A stretch of 64,000 nt of DNA from Daphnia carinata (lineage: Eukaryota; Arthropoda; Branchiopoda; Diplostraca; Daphniidae), in the NCBI RefSeq assembly GCF_022539665.2, contig NC_081335.1, forward strand, positions 5,518,001 to 5,582,000, given 5' to 3'. Position 1 is the stretch's first letter. Every line of letters starts with the position of its first letter. A model generated the notes under the pieces. It was not told where the DNA came from. It made no database searches and saw nothing but the letters and a program-made list of their open reading frames with translations. Made by a program: the position numbers and the translations under genes. Shown in pieces: positions 44,941 to 57,588 of this stretch.

Positions 44941-47757
44941 CAGAAAAGATGCTTTAACCGTTAACGCTTCCACGAAAGCCAGTCCAAAATAAACAGAGAT
45001 AAGACCGAAAAACGTCGTACACTGCTGCAACAGAGTATAAACGAACTGCGTTCGTGTGCCCGAGAAAGAGACGTTCAGGAAATCATAGTGAAGCAGGTAG
45101 ACACAGTAAGTTAATCTTCCCAGCGGTATAGCAAGCCTTTCCAAGACAGAATCCGGTTAATGAACCCTAAGCAACGTAACAAGCTTATTTTGAATTTCAT
45201 CGCAAAATGTCACGAAATCAATTGATAGCTCCATAGCCACGAGAACATGCAAAGATGATCCAAAATATTACACAAGCCCATGGAATTCTATGCACAGGCC
45301 CATATATTGTGCTTACTAATATCCGGCATTTCAGATTGGTCAACGTGGGATGCCAGACCATAAATAACTGCTATCCGAACACCTTAGTTTGCTTTTGACA
45401 GTCGACAGAGTGAATCATTAGTAATGTGAAGATATCACCCTGCCCAGATACCCAAAAGAGAAAGTGCGGCTATTGTCTACAGTTTCAAACAGTAATGACG
45501 ATAAAAATTGGGTGCTCTGCCTTAATTATCTCTTAAAAAATCAAATCGCTTTGGCTCATTAATATTTAATAAATAAGGTAAGAAACAGGGAATTGATAAA
45601 TACAGCCGGGTGGGTATGTATGCGGTAGGCAGATCATAAATAGCGTAAGCGGCAAATATCGTTGCGTAGATGATAATGGCAATGAAGGCCTGGAAAGCAA
45701 GTCCAGCATTCCTCCAACGCCAAAGCGGATAGATAAACAGAGGTGATTAGATAAGCAGTTGCATGTCAACCGTTAGATACCACGCTTGCCCAATACACTG
45801 AAACAATAAAATATCCTGTTATTTTTTAAGTAGAAGATACACTTGTTTTCCGGTTTCTCAAATGACGATAGGGATTCAGAGGAAACACACTATTTACTGA
45901 AGAAGCAAAAAAAAAAAGGTGTTATATTCAGATTATTTTAACGATGACAAAAGGATAATGTTTTTCAAAGTGGCTGTAGAGGAATTGTCTCCACCAACAG
46001 ATCCAATAGGCGTTGGATACAAAATTGGCATTATACTCATTGGGAACGGTCCCAAAGTAGACCATAACCGTCGCAACGAAACCGAGGATGACTGGGTACA
46101 CTGGCGTTCACCACAAATACCGACGCAAGTAGAAGAGACCGACGTTGAATTTGCCTTTGTTACGATCAGCTCGCGCAGCAGGGCGATCGAAACGAAGGCC
46201 GCTCATCAAAAAGAACGTGTCCCCTGAAACAGATCCGTTAACAGTCGTTTGCATTCCCAAACCGTAAGACCCTGAAATTGGTCAAAAATCCAAGTTATAG
46301 CCAACATTTGGCATTATAGTTGCAAGGCATTACTGTTATAACTGCTTTCGAATTCATCGTCTTGTATGGCATCAAATTCCACAAATGACCTCACAACCCA
46401 GCATGTCGAAAAAGTGAATACCGTGAATACAGCAAAAGTTATCTTTCGCAGACGATGCTGACCTTTCTGTCGATAGGATTTTTCTGCCATTGCTCAGCGC
46501 TGAGAAATTGTGTAATAAGCTCAAGAGCTTGCTATCCACATTGGGATCAAGGCTTATGCCGTCGTACGTGCGGTAGGCCTCATGACATGTGGCCAAGGCA
46601 GCCAGAACACCAAGAAAACTGAGAACCACTCTGTTTTACAAAAGAAATTTTAGTTTTAATGTTTAATTTACTAGGAAGTAATGGAAGTCATGTTACATAA
46701 CGTTGATATCGGGGCCATATTAAATGCGTTTTTCGTCCGTGTCTTTGAAGCAATATTGCTCGTCAATGAGAGTGATGATAGAATTGATAGCGATGACGTA
46801 TCTCTCAATAAGTTGGGTAACCGCTTTGCCCAGATCAGACGTGCTGCAAGACAATGGTAGGCATAAACCGATGCTGGGCTAGACAAACGTGTAAGGTCCA
46901 ACTCTAGACATTTTGGGTTCAACCCGATCGCACTCCAGTAGTTGATCAAGTTTTGGAATATTGTTATGAAGTTGCTTCGTTCGTGATACCACCCGTTGGG
47001 TGACATTCTCAAAATGATATCCGTCTGGTCGACCGGATCATTTTTGAAAAGTACTTTACAGTATTTTCCATTCAAAATGGGTGCGCGAACGGCCTTGCAT
47101 TCATCAAATAGTCCATCGGCTTAAACATTGAGGGCTCCAAATCATAATTAATCAATAATAATATCTCGGTGGTAATTGCCGTGATGACTCTTTCAGTGCA
47201 AAAATGATAACACTTTGACCGTTTATAACGAACGTAAGATTCACATTTCACCAATAGCTCGCAGTTAACTAATATGAGATATGGGGGCAGCTTTATGTTT
47301 GCTGACGAGATAACATATAGTTTCATACAATGTCCTGAAATGAACAACAACCAAACAAGTTAATTATTTGCCCAGACATTCTACACTGTAAACTTTTGTT
47401 AGACGAGTAGGAATGAGAAGAAAGGCAACTCGTTTAAACCATATAAATAAAACGAAAGTATAGGATAGGTCTTTGAAAATGCTTTAACCTAGCGTTACGT
47501 AGAATTGGCTGTCTCTAATACACTGTTTACTGATATTTTTGGACACTGCAATCGGGAAGTGGGATAACTGCTAAAGTGTTACAAAATAGACATTTTGTAT
47601 TATAGAAGTCTTCAGTTGCTTTCAATTGTTCTGCGACAGCGATAGCAAATGCGTACCATTTTTGGTGTACTCCTGGCGAATTGGAATTCAATACTAACTG
47701 AGATTGGATTTCTGTCAATAAAAAGAGAAAGCCGGGGAAAACGGCTACAAATTTCAT
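44893..47757 (-). pseudogene. Nose resistant to fluoxetine-6-like protein (acyltransferase 3 family) pseudogene
   Basis: nrf-6 family proteins are multi-pass membrane proteins with an N-terminal NRF domain and an acyltransferase-3 domain. ATG at 47757 starts MKFVAVFPGFLFLLTEIQSQ, a signal peptide. The NRF domain follows after an intron (GLFDECKAVRAPILNGKYCK near 47100-47050; PSxxFxLPxxCxxSDLGK near 46880-46830). Then VVLSFLGVLAALATCHEAY (46620) and a FSALSNGRKILST segment. DTFFLMSGL and RNKGKFNVGLFYLRRYLW (~46230-46110), WYLTVDMQL and FIYPLWRWRNAGLAFQA (~45790-45690), and RLTYCVYLLHYDF (~45115) are typical of the family. Nonsense codons (after RRYLW and before SPLFIYP) show it is not functional. 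Confidence 0.8.
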
Positions 47758-48029
47758 GATAGGGATTATTCTAGTTGAAGCTCTAAGCGGGTTGCTACAT
47801 GACGACTATATTGAAATACTAATATTTATAAGCTCCGAGCAAGTATTCAAAACTTGACCAGGATTCAGATATATTGAAATTGATCAACGACAATCGCATT
47901 CCTGCCTGGCAGCTTTTGCCCTTTTATTTTTTCATTGGTTATCAAACGATGAAGCTTACATTACACCACATTACGCAATACAGTATTCCCCCTAAAAGTT
48001 ATTATTTTACCTTTTTTTTTGCTTAGGTA
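47758..48029. other. Upstream region of the nrf-6-like pseudogene; nothing recognised
   Basis: AT-rich; ends with a short GTAGGTAGGTA repeat near 48026. No promoter element could be assigned. Confidence 0.4.
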
Positions 48030-48815
48030 GGTAGGTAAAATAATAACTCAAAAACCTTTCGAATCATTACTGTTTATCCTTCAGTCATATTTTTTGAAGC
48101 TCTACAAAATGCGGTCCTTTCTCGGCAAAATTTGTTTTCTTTTATTGAAATTTGGCATTCAATAATATGCTGAAAGGTTTCGATACATAACGCTACCGCT
48201 AAATCGAAAACTTCGTCATTTATCACGTTTAGTATTTAAATAACTTATTCATCTTCTGGGATGTTATAGTCCTGTTTAGTACCCATCATTTCCAATAAGT
48301 GAAATTATCTGGGGTTTCAGAATAATAAAAAAAAAAAACTAAAAGCTGCAATATTGGCGCATAAATTCTTGAACTTCGATTCAAAAGGTCTCACGTTCGG
48401 CTACTTATCGTGATACGTGATTCGAAGGCATTGCTTTTCCGACATAGTACAGCTCTCTTACACAGAACACAGCTATGTTTTGCTTAATTGGAACTAATTT
48501 ATATCAATATCTTCCTATGAAAATTCAGAACTTAATGACCAAATAGCGTTTCAAATTCATGTTCTTTAAGTCGTCCATTATTGCCGCCTGTCGATGTTGC
48601 CTGGGGCTACTTAACCAAAATTGGCCAATAGGAAAATAGTGAAATATCACTCAAGAAGACGAATTTCAAATGCCAAAGCCGGTGTGTAAGCAATTGAGCC
48701 GAAGAAGAAAAAGGGCTTCGGCTAGAAGAGGCTTCGCAAAACCATTAGTCTAGGCTAATGCTTTGGCTCAATGTAAGAGCCAAACGATTGGCCTAGGCTA
48801 CGAAGACTAAGTTAA
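48030..48815 (-). mobile_element. Internally deleted relative of the 12.9-17.3 kb element
   Basis: The complement begins GGCATTTGAAATTCGTC (arm near 48690) and then follows 13920-14560 closely, including CTCACGTTCGGCTACTTATC and GGAAATGATGnGnACTAAACA words. To the right, 48700-48815 matches 17270-17370 (GGGCTTCGGCTAGAA), as if it continued past the arm. Non-coding. Confidence 0.65.
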
Positions 48816-49288
48816 ACGAATATTTTGTTTCTTTTCTGATACTTTTCGCAATTACCTTATTTGTAACCTTGTAATCTATATCAAGTGGGTTTTTACAATA
48901 TCAAACTATGACGAGATAAGATCACGTGAAGTGGTCCGACTATAAAATAGCTATCTTATATGAGACCAAGAAAAATAAGTCATTGTGAAACAGTCATACA
49001 TAGTGAGAGGGTAAAATTATATTCCTAAATCCAGAAGTCACCTAATTATTTTATTAACGTCATCTGTTTAATTGTACAGATGGGAACGCAATTACACAGA
49101 GAATTCGTTCTTCCGCACAGCATTGGATTTGTTTTCTAGTGTCGCACTTCCCATTCGGCCAGAGGTTGGAAACTGTAAGTTAATGGACAATTGTCATTTA
49201 TGTTTTTTTTTTAAGTAACATCATTAGAATGAAAAGCTCTGCTCGTCAAACGCGATTGTAAAGAACATGTTGGAGCATAAGAATTTTA
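48816..49288. other. No recognised gene
   Basis: AT-rich sequence. A short frame after an acceptor-like TTGTACAG (49072-49080) reads MGTQLHREFVLPHSIGFVF and stops; not interpretable. Confidence 0.35.
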
Positions 49289-49296
49289 CTTATAAT

Positions 49297-49672
49297 CAGT
49301 CTTGCCGCTCTGATAAATTTTTTATCTTGATCGCCGATCCAATCTTCAGTGATTGATCTTGATCGCCGATTCGATCATTTGAGAATGATTTGAAACTCAA
49401 CTTGTCACTGTTTCAAGTCAATGTCGACAAAAAAATGCGTCTCCTGCGAATGAAGGATAAATAGATTCCCCAGTGAAAATGCTTGGCAAAAATTAATATG
49501 AATTCCAAATTCTTACGTTTGATGACACTAAATTCAACCGCAAAAACGATTTGCTGCGGATCAAAAAATTTCCGAAATCGTCGATCAAATCAAGATCAAA
49601 CTCAAAAGATTTGATCGGCGATCTTTTTTCTTATCGTAATCATGATCGATGATCGCGATCGCGTCAAGGCTG
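49297..49672. mobile_element. hAT MITE with perfect 8-bp target duplication
   Basis: Starts CAGTCTTGCCGCTCTGAT and ends GCGATCGCGTCAAGGCTG. It is flanked by CTTATAAT on both sides (49289-49296, 49673-49680). It has 376 bp, with subterminal GATCGCCGATC words as in the 8.4-11.0 kb element. Non-coding. Confidence 0.88.
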
Positions 49673-49884
49673 CTTATAATATAAGCATGTTTTCCTTCAT
49701 TTCCCATTAAAAAGAAAAATCCGTAAGTGAAATAAGATCGTCGCCTCGTAGATTTTGTACCATAATTAAAATTTAAACTGTAGAACGAAGGTTTTTCTCA
49801 CTGGAGCTAATTCTATATGGCAAGTTTTTAGTGCCAAAATTATCCACGCACATTATAAGCCAGTCCCTCAACCTCGGATGTCAT

Positions 49885-50030
49885 AAGATAAAAATGGATC
49901 GCGATCCCGATCAAAAACTGGTCGATGTTCCGATCATTTGAGATTGATCGGTGATAAAAAAAAACTGATCGAAATCCGATCATTTTTAGTGATAAATCTT
50001 TCGTCATCTAGCGGTCAAAATGGTTATCGT
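49885..50030. mobile_element. Fragment of the same hAT MITE family
   Basis: GGATCGCGATCCCGATCAAAAA through CCGATCATTTTTAGTGATAAATC and CATCTAGCGGTCAAAATGG follows the subterminal sequence of the complete copies. Ends are missing. Confidence 0.6.
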
Positions 50031-50079
50031 ATTTTACCACGCGCTAATCAGCAATAGCTGTAACAATGAAGAACGATGC

Positions 50080-53000
50080 AGCAACTGTATGAATAAACGT
50101 AAAGATATGCTGAAGACTGCACAGCCCCATCTCGCTGTATGAACTGTAACGGAAAACATCCAGAAAGTTCGCCAAGCTGCTCCAAGTTCCAAAGGATGAA
50201 ACTGACAATCAGCAAGCGACCACCAGAAGTAGCAGAAAAGGATAGACAAATCTTCCACACCCGCTAGCAAACTGACAAGCCTATAGCAAGGTATTAAGTG
50301 AAAATGCGCTTATACCAGTTGTCCGAAACAGAGATGATAAATCGAGATATAAATACCGGGATGTAAATATCGGGTCAGAATTTGCAATCTCTACTACTCC
50401 AAAACAAGAATGGCCTTAACTAGAAACCATAGAAATGATGGCCCTGATCCAGGAAACGAGAAACCTAAAAGCAGTTCAGGATCACAAACCTCAAGAAAAA
50501 ATAGTTGCAATGCAAGAAGCCTCACAAAATAATTTAATTGAATTTAAAGCGCATCAGCACAGATAAAAACCCCATAAAGTAATCTAATCCGAAACTTTCT
50601 GGAAGATCGCTTTCACGTTCAAATTCAAACTATACTACGTAGCAAATAACAACCGGCAAAATCAAGAAGTTTAGGTGCACTTTTGATTCATAAATCCCTC
50701 CAATTAAAAATACTTCAGATAACGGATCTGCAAACAGTAGAAGCGGTAGAAGTCTCAATAGCAACAGAGAATAATGACCATAAAGAAATGTTAGACGTAA
50801 TTTCACTATAAATACAGCCACAGATGAGAGATAGATGAATTGGCCATGCAATACAGACCTGTCAGCAACAATATCATCATGCCGCGGCGACTTCAATGCA
50901 AGACACAATGATTGGGAGACCAACTGTAGCCACCTCAAGGAGAAGCAAAATAGGTGTAGCTCACCTACTAGAAAAAGAAAACATTCTTGTATTAGCGACA
51001 TCCCCAAAATTTGGTTCAAGACAATGCCCCAGAATACTCAAAGATACTACAATAGACCTTGCACTCATTTTCACGCATCTGGCAGCCACAACAGATAAAA
51101 AATGAAAACCTACTTTGGCAGCGACACCTTCCCCGTCCACATAAAACTAAAAACCAGACAAAAACAGTTCTCCAGGTGAGCTCCAGCTGGAACTTTAATG
51201 AAGCGGACTGGGAAAACTGAAACGCAAGTATACGAAAAGCCCAGACTCAACTGAGTTCTACGGAACGGATAACACTATCCAGAAATATCCAAATATTCGA
51301 CAATGCCCTAATCACAGCGAACAAAAACTGTTACATTCAGTTAATAAATACTACAGAAGACAGCAAAGCAGAACCAGCAGGAGCCTGGTGGAACGAGAAA
51401 TGCAACAAGGCAGTTGCCCAATCTCCAAAAGCCAGAAACGCATGCGACCCCAAAAGAGGAGGGATTAACTGCGATTCTCATAGAGCCGAATGGAAGCAAA
51501 AGGAAAACCAAAAAAGAAAACTATCAACAAAGCTAAAGATGATAACAAAGATTCAGCAAACTCCTGGCTTAGAAAAATGCAGATATATTAGTACACCAAT
51601 ACGAGCACGGTGTCGGAACCTACCCCGAAAAGCCAATTTTTCAAAAATTAATTAGAAGACAAATGGAAACGAACGATTCAAACAACCTAAAGTCAGATAT
51701 AACCGAACAGGAGATAAGATATGATAAAAGTAATCTAAAAAGCAATGTAATGGGACAGGATAGCGTGCATAATATAATGCCAGAAAATTTTATGACAACA
51801 CCTGCTGCATTTCATAAACAATATGCTACAAACAGTCTCTGTCCCTCATTACTGGAAGAAAGCAACCGTCTATCAGGAAACCCGAAACGCCTGCAGATTT
51901 ACCAGTATCCTATCCATCAATTTCCATCACCTCATGTATATGAAAAGTCCTGATGCAGATTGTTAACAATAGAATATCATGGCTGCTAGAAAAGAAGGGG
52001 TTATGGTTGACACAAGCCGGCTGTCTTAAAAGAAGGAGCACTATGGATAATATCAGCGGATTACAACACTTCAGGAGAAAGGGATTCAACAATCTAAGCC
52101 CCATAAGCACATACGCAATATTTCTTGACGTATCAAAAGCATTCGGCACAACGTGGATCCAGGACTTGCTCTATAAACTAAGTAAGAAAGGCATCCCTGG
52201 GAAATCCTAAAATGGATAAGAAATGTACTTAGCAATAGAACTTGGAACGTTTTGACCGGCCATACAACCTCAGAGGACCGTGAACTCAAGGTAGGAGAAC
52301 CCCAAGGATCGCCACTCGATCCCTTACTCATTTCAGTTATGATGAGTTATTTCCAACACTAGCGGAACCAGGTCAAATGCTACTATTTGCCTATGACGTA
52401 GAATGTCATACATAAACAAAAGATGGAAGAGAGGTAGAAATCAGATGAAAACCTTACCTAAAGAAGGTCACAGCATGGAGCAGGAAAATACGATTCAGAT
52501 TCTCAGCTCCCAAATACAGCCTAATTCAGTTTACGAGGCAAAAAAGAATCAAATAAAAACTCTTCTGTTTACAGCCGACTCACGAATCTCTGAAATGAAG
52601 AAAATAAAGCATCTAGGAGGATAGTTTATTAAAGGGTTACGATATAACAAACTGAGATTGTTATCAGCAAAAAAAAAAAAAATTATACATCTGTTAAATA
52701 TTCTAGCCCAAACCTAATATGGCCCAAGCATAGCTTCATTCGTGATCATGTACAAACCACTAATGCGAACTGACTACGGCATCATAATTTTTGGTACATC
52801 GTGTCAAAACAGACAATAAAAACTGGAAGGCATATAAAAAAATATTATCAAGATAATCCTATACGCTCCTCATTCCATGTTAATAAAAGAAATACTCCTC
52901 GAACTGGATCTACAACCAATATCAGCTAGGGAAACATGACTGTCCGGAAGGTACCTCATCAGATGGAGAAGTAACGAAACCACCCTATGTTTCAACAGTG

Positions 53001-54062
53001 CCACAACCTAACACGAAACCCCGTAAGTTGGAAAAACTTCAAAACGCCGGCCATGTATCTAGCAACAACCAACACAATTATGGCTAACCTCAACCTATTC
53101 TAAAAAGATAAAAATAAAGGAGCCTAACGCTTTGATCACCAGCCATTCTAAAAAATGGCGACTGCGCAGGACTACTTGCGAATTAGCTAGAAAGAAGCCC
53201 TAACTAATCAACCAAAAGCCAGAGAGTTCTTCTATGAATATGAAACACATAGGCAAAACGCAACAGAGGCATACACAGATGGATCGCTAAACAAAAAAAA
53301 CAAAAAATTGGATCTATGTGATAATCCTTCCGACATTGAACATCGAAGAAAAGGGCAGTCTGGCAGAATGGACATCCATATTCACGGCAGAAGCATATGT
53401 CATCCACAGGGCATGGAGGTCTACAACCATACAGGAGTCATCGAGGAATTTATCGTTTTTTTTTTCTAAGTCAATAGTCAAAGCGCTTGCTAAAGAAAGA
53501 AAAATCGAGTTATATAGGGCATTATCAAACAAATATAGACTTAAAGACCTGAGGTACCGGGACAACAACCTGCTGGATTCCATGCCACGTCGGCATCCCA
53601 GGAAATGAGAGAGCAGACTCTCTAGCCTACCATGCAAGTTCTCTAGAATAAATATAAAAACAATATCAACAATCGACTCCCAACCTTTCAATTATAGATG
53701 GCAAAAAGCCATCTATAAGCAATACCCCAAAAAATTGGCATGACGGAATTATATTAAGCGCCGCACAAAAGAAAAATATTCAAAGAAAAACACATAGAAC
53801 ACACAGAATAGCCGGATCATTAAAATGGCACCAGCACAAATGACAAACTATCTCTAGAATCCTTTTCAGGCTAAGAACGGGGCACAATAGACTAAGGGCA
53901 CAACTAGCTAGAGTGATGCCCCAACAAAACCCGAGATGCCAGGAATGTAATGAGCTGGAGATCAAGGGGCAAGCCTTGTTGCAATTTACTGCCCTAGAAA
54001 AGGAGCCATTAGAACTGACACAGAACTTCACAAACGAACAACCAAAATTCGACTTACTGATT
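50080..54062 (+). pseudogene. Decayed non-LTR retrotransposon (I/Jockey group)
   Basis: Domains appear in the expected order on the plus strand. Gag zinc knuckles (CMNCNGKHPESSPSC, ~50140). Apurinic-type endonuclease (GDFNARHNDW at 50892; SPKFGSRQCP and TTIDLALIFTH at ~51000-51075). Reverse transcriptase (AGCLKRRSTMDNI, YAIFLDVSKAFGTTW, KWIRNVLSNRTWNV, VGEPQGSPL at 52015-52320). RNase H (EAYTDGSLN at ~53270; a CHVGIPGNERADSLA frame at ~53590). A terminal RLRTGHNRLRAQLA..CQECNE zinc motif (~53870-53960). Many stops and frameshifts, and the YADD-type catalytic box is not visible. The RNase H domain points to the I group rather than Jockey proper. Confidence 0.83.
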
Positions 54063-54880
54063 CTGCTGGGTACTAGAAATTAACAGCAGCAACCAATACG
54101 AGGTCCAATATGGTTTGGTAAAATACCTATGAGAAATCATAAACCGAATCTAAAATTCAGCATATGCAAAACGGCGTGAAACTAACCAAAACAAACGTAC
54201 AAATCAAAATACAAACCCAAAGGACAATTATTTCGATTCGAGCATTAATTATACCAAGGAAAGGGGGAAAATTCCCAGCAATCAGAGCATACGACAATGA
54301 ATTCCACTACCAACGCCCCAAAAGCCAAAGAAAAGATATCGAGAAGAAGGTGGGAGCTAAAGGGCTACCCAAGCCCATGATCTGAAAACCGATCTGGCGG
54401 CCGAATTGCAAGCGGAAAAAATTTGTCTTTTTTTACGTAGTTATTTAATTAAGAAAGTATTTTTTTTCTATGGGTTCTAAGCCGCCTAGAAAAGTAGGGA
54501 AAGTAATTCCCGTGAATGGGAATATCAAGAAAACTCGATGTCGATTCAGAGTCACATTCTGGTGATTCTTATTGTGAATCTTCGTAAATTAATAAATACA
54601 AAATTGGGTTGTTAAACATAATGGCATATCATCAAGGTACTGCTAACTTTGCCCATCAAAAACTAGTCGAAAACCTACCTAATAAGCTATGAATTAACTC
54701 GTAGCCGCGACAATATCACTTTTAATAGAAGATGACTGGTGTATTTTTAGCAATTTAATTAAAAACAGAGTTTTCTATAAGCTTCTCTCGGCTGTCCGGA
54801 AACTTTATTTATGTGCTGTGTTTGACTTGAAACCTGTCAAAAAAAGACAAATAACTTTTCAATAATTGGAAATCATATTA
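54063..54880. other. 3' region of the non-LTR element and unassigned sequence
   Basis: A 73-codon frame at 54164-54385 is Lys/Arg-rich and may still belong to the retrotransposon's 3' part. No poly-A tail can be recognised. The rest is AT-rich and featureless. Confidence 0.35.
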
Positions 54881-54882
54881 TT

Positions 54883-55669
54883 TTAAATCATTTTACTTTC
54901 ATGCAACTCAGGTAAGTCATTATTCGTGGGGTTTTTTTTTGATTGGAAGGCGCGTGTGTTTTCCCCCGAATTAGTGCTGAACAGATTGTTCGTTGGCTGG
55001 GTATTCTCACAATCCAAAGGCTGTCTGTCATTTGGCCGTACGTTTGGCTGTAAAAGCTGTCCCATCTCATCTTTGTTTTGACAATGAGTTTCGCCATGAT
55101 CACCTCTTTCCTCATCTACTTCATTTACATTCTCGGAATTAGGTGAGGGCGTTCCAAACAACTGACGGCAGCGAAAAACTACGATTTATTTTTAACAAAG
55201 GATGTTGATAAAATATTTAAGACGTCACATGAATTCGCTGATTTTGATGAAAGAATACCTATGTATTTGCTGTAACGTTTCCACAGGATCCCAATCACTG
55301 TTAAGGCAACAGATTCTAACGCCCCCGGGAACCATTTGAGCAAAATTCGGATAAAAGGCTCAGTGGTTACTGGAATTAACTCTTCAGCACTTTCACGCTG
55401 AAAGGCGGGGAGCATCCCTGGAAGTTCTTTAGCAACAATTCTGACCCGAAAAGTAGTAGGGTTTAAGGTCAATAAGTAACATCCGTACAAAAGGATGTAA
55501 ATAGAAGCGAATACCTAGGAATACACAAAAAACATTTTTCTTCCCGCTTAGCAGAACTGCCGGAATAAGGCGGTTGGAATTGAAATATTTCACAAGGAAC
55601 GCAGTCTCCGTCGCAAAAGTTATCAAAGCAATAGGTGTCCGGGGTCCAGCAATCTGAATTATTACGACA
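54883..55669 (-). CDS. Cysteine-rich single-pass membrane protein, at least three exons, 5' part not found
   Basis: Exons 55669-55515, 55440-55259 and 55178-54883 join with GT/AG borders and consistent phases (0, 2, 1), ending at a stop at 54883. The first encodes a Cys-rich ectodomain (CRNNSDCWTPDTYC, FCDGDCVPCEIF, EEKCFLC; eight cysteines in about 48 residues). The second carries an acidic stalk and a likely transmembrane helix (around WFPGALESVALTVIGILW, followed by basic KRYSKY). The third is a hydrophilic tail of about 95 residues, rich in Asn, Asp and Glu. Order (Cys-rich domain, one membrane helix, short cytoplasmic tail) recalls small TNF-receptor-like proteins of arthropods such as Grindelwald, but the cysteine spacing is not diagnostic. 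A signal-peptide exon should lie upstream, beyond the AT microsatellite at 55685-55705. Confidence 0.55.
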
Positions 55670-55684
55670 CTTAAAGAAAAGAAA

Positions 55685-55705
55685 TATATATATATATATA
55701 TATCT
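55685..55705. repeat. (AT)n microsatellite
   Basis: About ten AT dinucleotides within the intron or upstream region of the cysteine-rich protein gene. Confidence 0.9.
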
Positions 55706-55944
55706 ATTCAGCAATCTGTTTTTACAATTTAGTATTACTGAAATTTTCTAAAATTGTTTTTTAACGGGGGCATGGATTTTTGTTCTACAGTCTGTTCTAT
55801 TAGTAATTTTGCGCCCCTACATCCAGGGCTGGGGGAAAGGTGGCACTAACATATTTTAAAACTTTTTTTTTCTTAATTTTAGCCTGGCATTGTGTTCACG
55901 CCATTATATTGCCCGTCTTACATTAAGTTTTTTTACATTAAAAC

Positions 55945-56175
55945 ACTCCCTTTCTTTGCCCGTCGACCCTGTCCGTGTCTCTGCTCGTCAAAACGCCTGT
56001 TGTCGCTATCCGTCACCCCACGGCCTTTTCCTCTGCCCGACGACTTACTCTCTTGTCGCCAAAACGCCCACTGCAGTGGCCCATTGACCATTTGATTTTG
56101 CATTCGTCAGTCCCTTTGGCACTGTCTCTGCCCGTCAAAACACCTGTTGTATCTGTCCGTCAATCCACTTTTTGC
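55945..56175 (-). mobile_element. Helitron fragment in inverted orientation
   Basis: Contains the complement of the GACGGGCAG repeats (CTGCCCGTCAAAACACC, CTCGTCAAAACGCC) typical of the Helitron family at 40-43 kb. Both ends are absent. It abuts the 5' end of a plus-strand copy. Confidence 0.7.
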
Positions 56176-56188
56176 CTCTTTAAAGAAA

Positions 56189-57588
56189 TCTATACTCTAT
56201 AAAAAACAAGGAAATTGGGGGAGAAGCCTGTCCCGCTGTGCATTTGTTCTGATTGGCTGGCGTCAAAACCGCCGCCGGCTGTAGTGAATTTGAGGAATGT
56301 TGTGATTCGCTGGCGTCAAAACGTCTGCTACAGTGAATTGATGGAATGGGGATTTGGAAAACTAAACTGCGGGTTGCGGATTTGGGAAATTTTTTAGTCT
56401 ACGGGCTTTTCAGTCCACGGGCTTTCAGCCGACGGGCAGAGACTGTACGGTTGAAGACGGGCAACTACAGCGTTTTTTTTTGGTGGGCAAAGGGGGTTGA
56501 CGGGCAGAGCTATTCGAGAAAAAACGGGCAAAGGGAAAAAAGTGGTTGGACGGGCAACTACAGCGGGCGTTTTCCTGGCTGAGACTGTGAGGGAAAGACG
56601 GGCAAAAGCAAATGAAAAGGTGAATGGGTAACTATATTGAACGTTTTGGCGGACTTTGAATTTTGGGGGTTTTAAAAAACATAATGGCTATCAATCAGAG
56701 CAGACAAAGTTTTATCCACTCTTTGTACTGTTTATTAAAAACTCTTAGAAATAAAAAAAAATATTGCAAATAATTTGAATAAAAAATACAAATAATTAAA
56801 ACATGAACGGCAACAAGCTGCATTGCACCGCCTCCGGTGACCAAGTGTGAAGTACACTTTCCGTCCAAAAACTTAGAAGGGAGTTAACTTCAAAGGATAG
56901 GGAGGGGTATTGATAAAAATTATTTTTGAAAAAATAACATTAAATCTATATTAAGTAAGGAATGTTATATCTTTTGGGAAAAAAGAACTTTTTTAGCTCA
57001 ACTCTAAGCATTTTATTTAAAATTTAAAAAACCTAGTCTTAGCATACGCTTATAGGGAAAAACCGGGTGTGCCTATTTTGTGAACGAGGACCTAGAGCCT
57101 TAGCGGTAAGTTCTACAAAAAAACTAAGTGTTAGTGAATTGTAGATCACGACTTTATCTGATCAGCAAAAATAAAAAAAAAATCTACCTGTATCCATTAA
57201 ATAGCAATGGGAGTTTAAGTGACACCGTAGCGCCATAAGAATACACGTAAATGGGGGAGGTGTGCCTAATAATTTGGTGAGTACTGTACCTCTACAACAA
57301 GCGTTTTGGTGGGCAGAAAGTGGTTTTACGGGCAGAGATGGAGACGGGAGGGGCAGAGAGGGAGTCGACGGGAAACTTCAGCTGGGTTAAGGGCAGGCAG
57401 AGAAAGTGAGGGGATGGACGGGCAGAAACAGTGAATGGGTCGAGGGAAAGGAAAGGGAATTCCTGATTTGTAAAAACAATTCAGGGCAGACGAGTGAAAA
57501 ATAGGCATGGGTCAATTTTTTTAAAAATTGCGTTAAAATACGTTAGCGCCACCTATCCCCCGGCCCTGGGTGTGCCCAAAGCTACTTG
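56189..57588 (+). mobile_element. Non-autonomous Helitron interrupted by another insertion
   Basis: Begins TCTATACTCTATAAAAAACA after an A (56188). The family body runs to ~56655 and resumes at ~57292 (AACAAGCGTTTTGGTGGGCAG). It ends with the GGCCCTGG hairpin region and GCTACTTG at 57588 (CTTG instead of CTAG). The 56660-57287 insert ends GGTGAGTACTG|TA, the right terminus of the Tc1/mariner-type MITE seen at 22 kb; its left end is not recognisable. Confidence 0.75.

Noticed and set aside
45919-46227. Plus-strand ORF of 102 codons
   Set aside because: It is antisense to the nrf-6-like pseudogene, whose minus-strand frames carry DTFFLMSGL and RNKGKFNVGLF.
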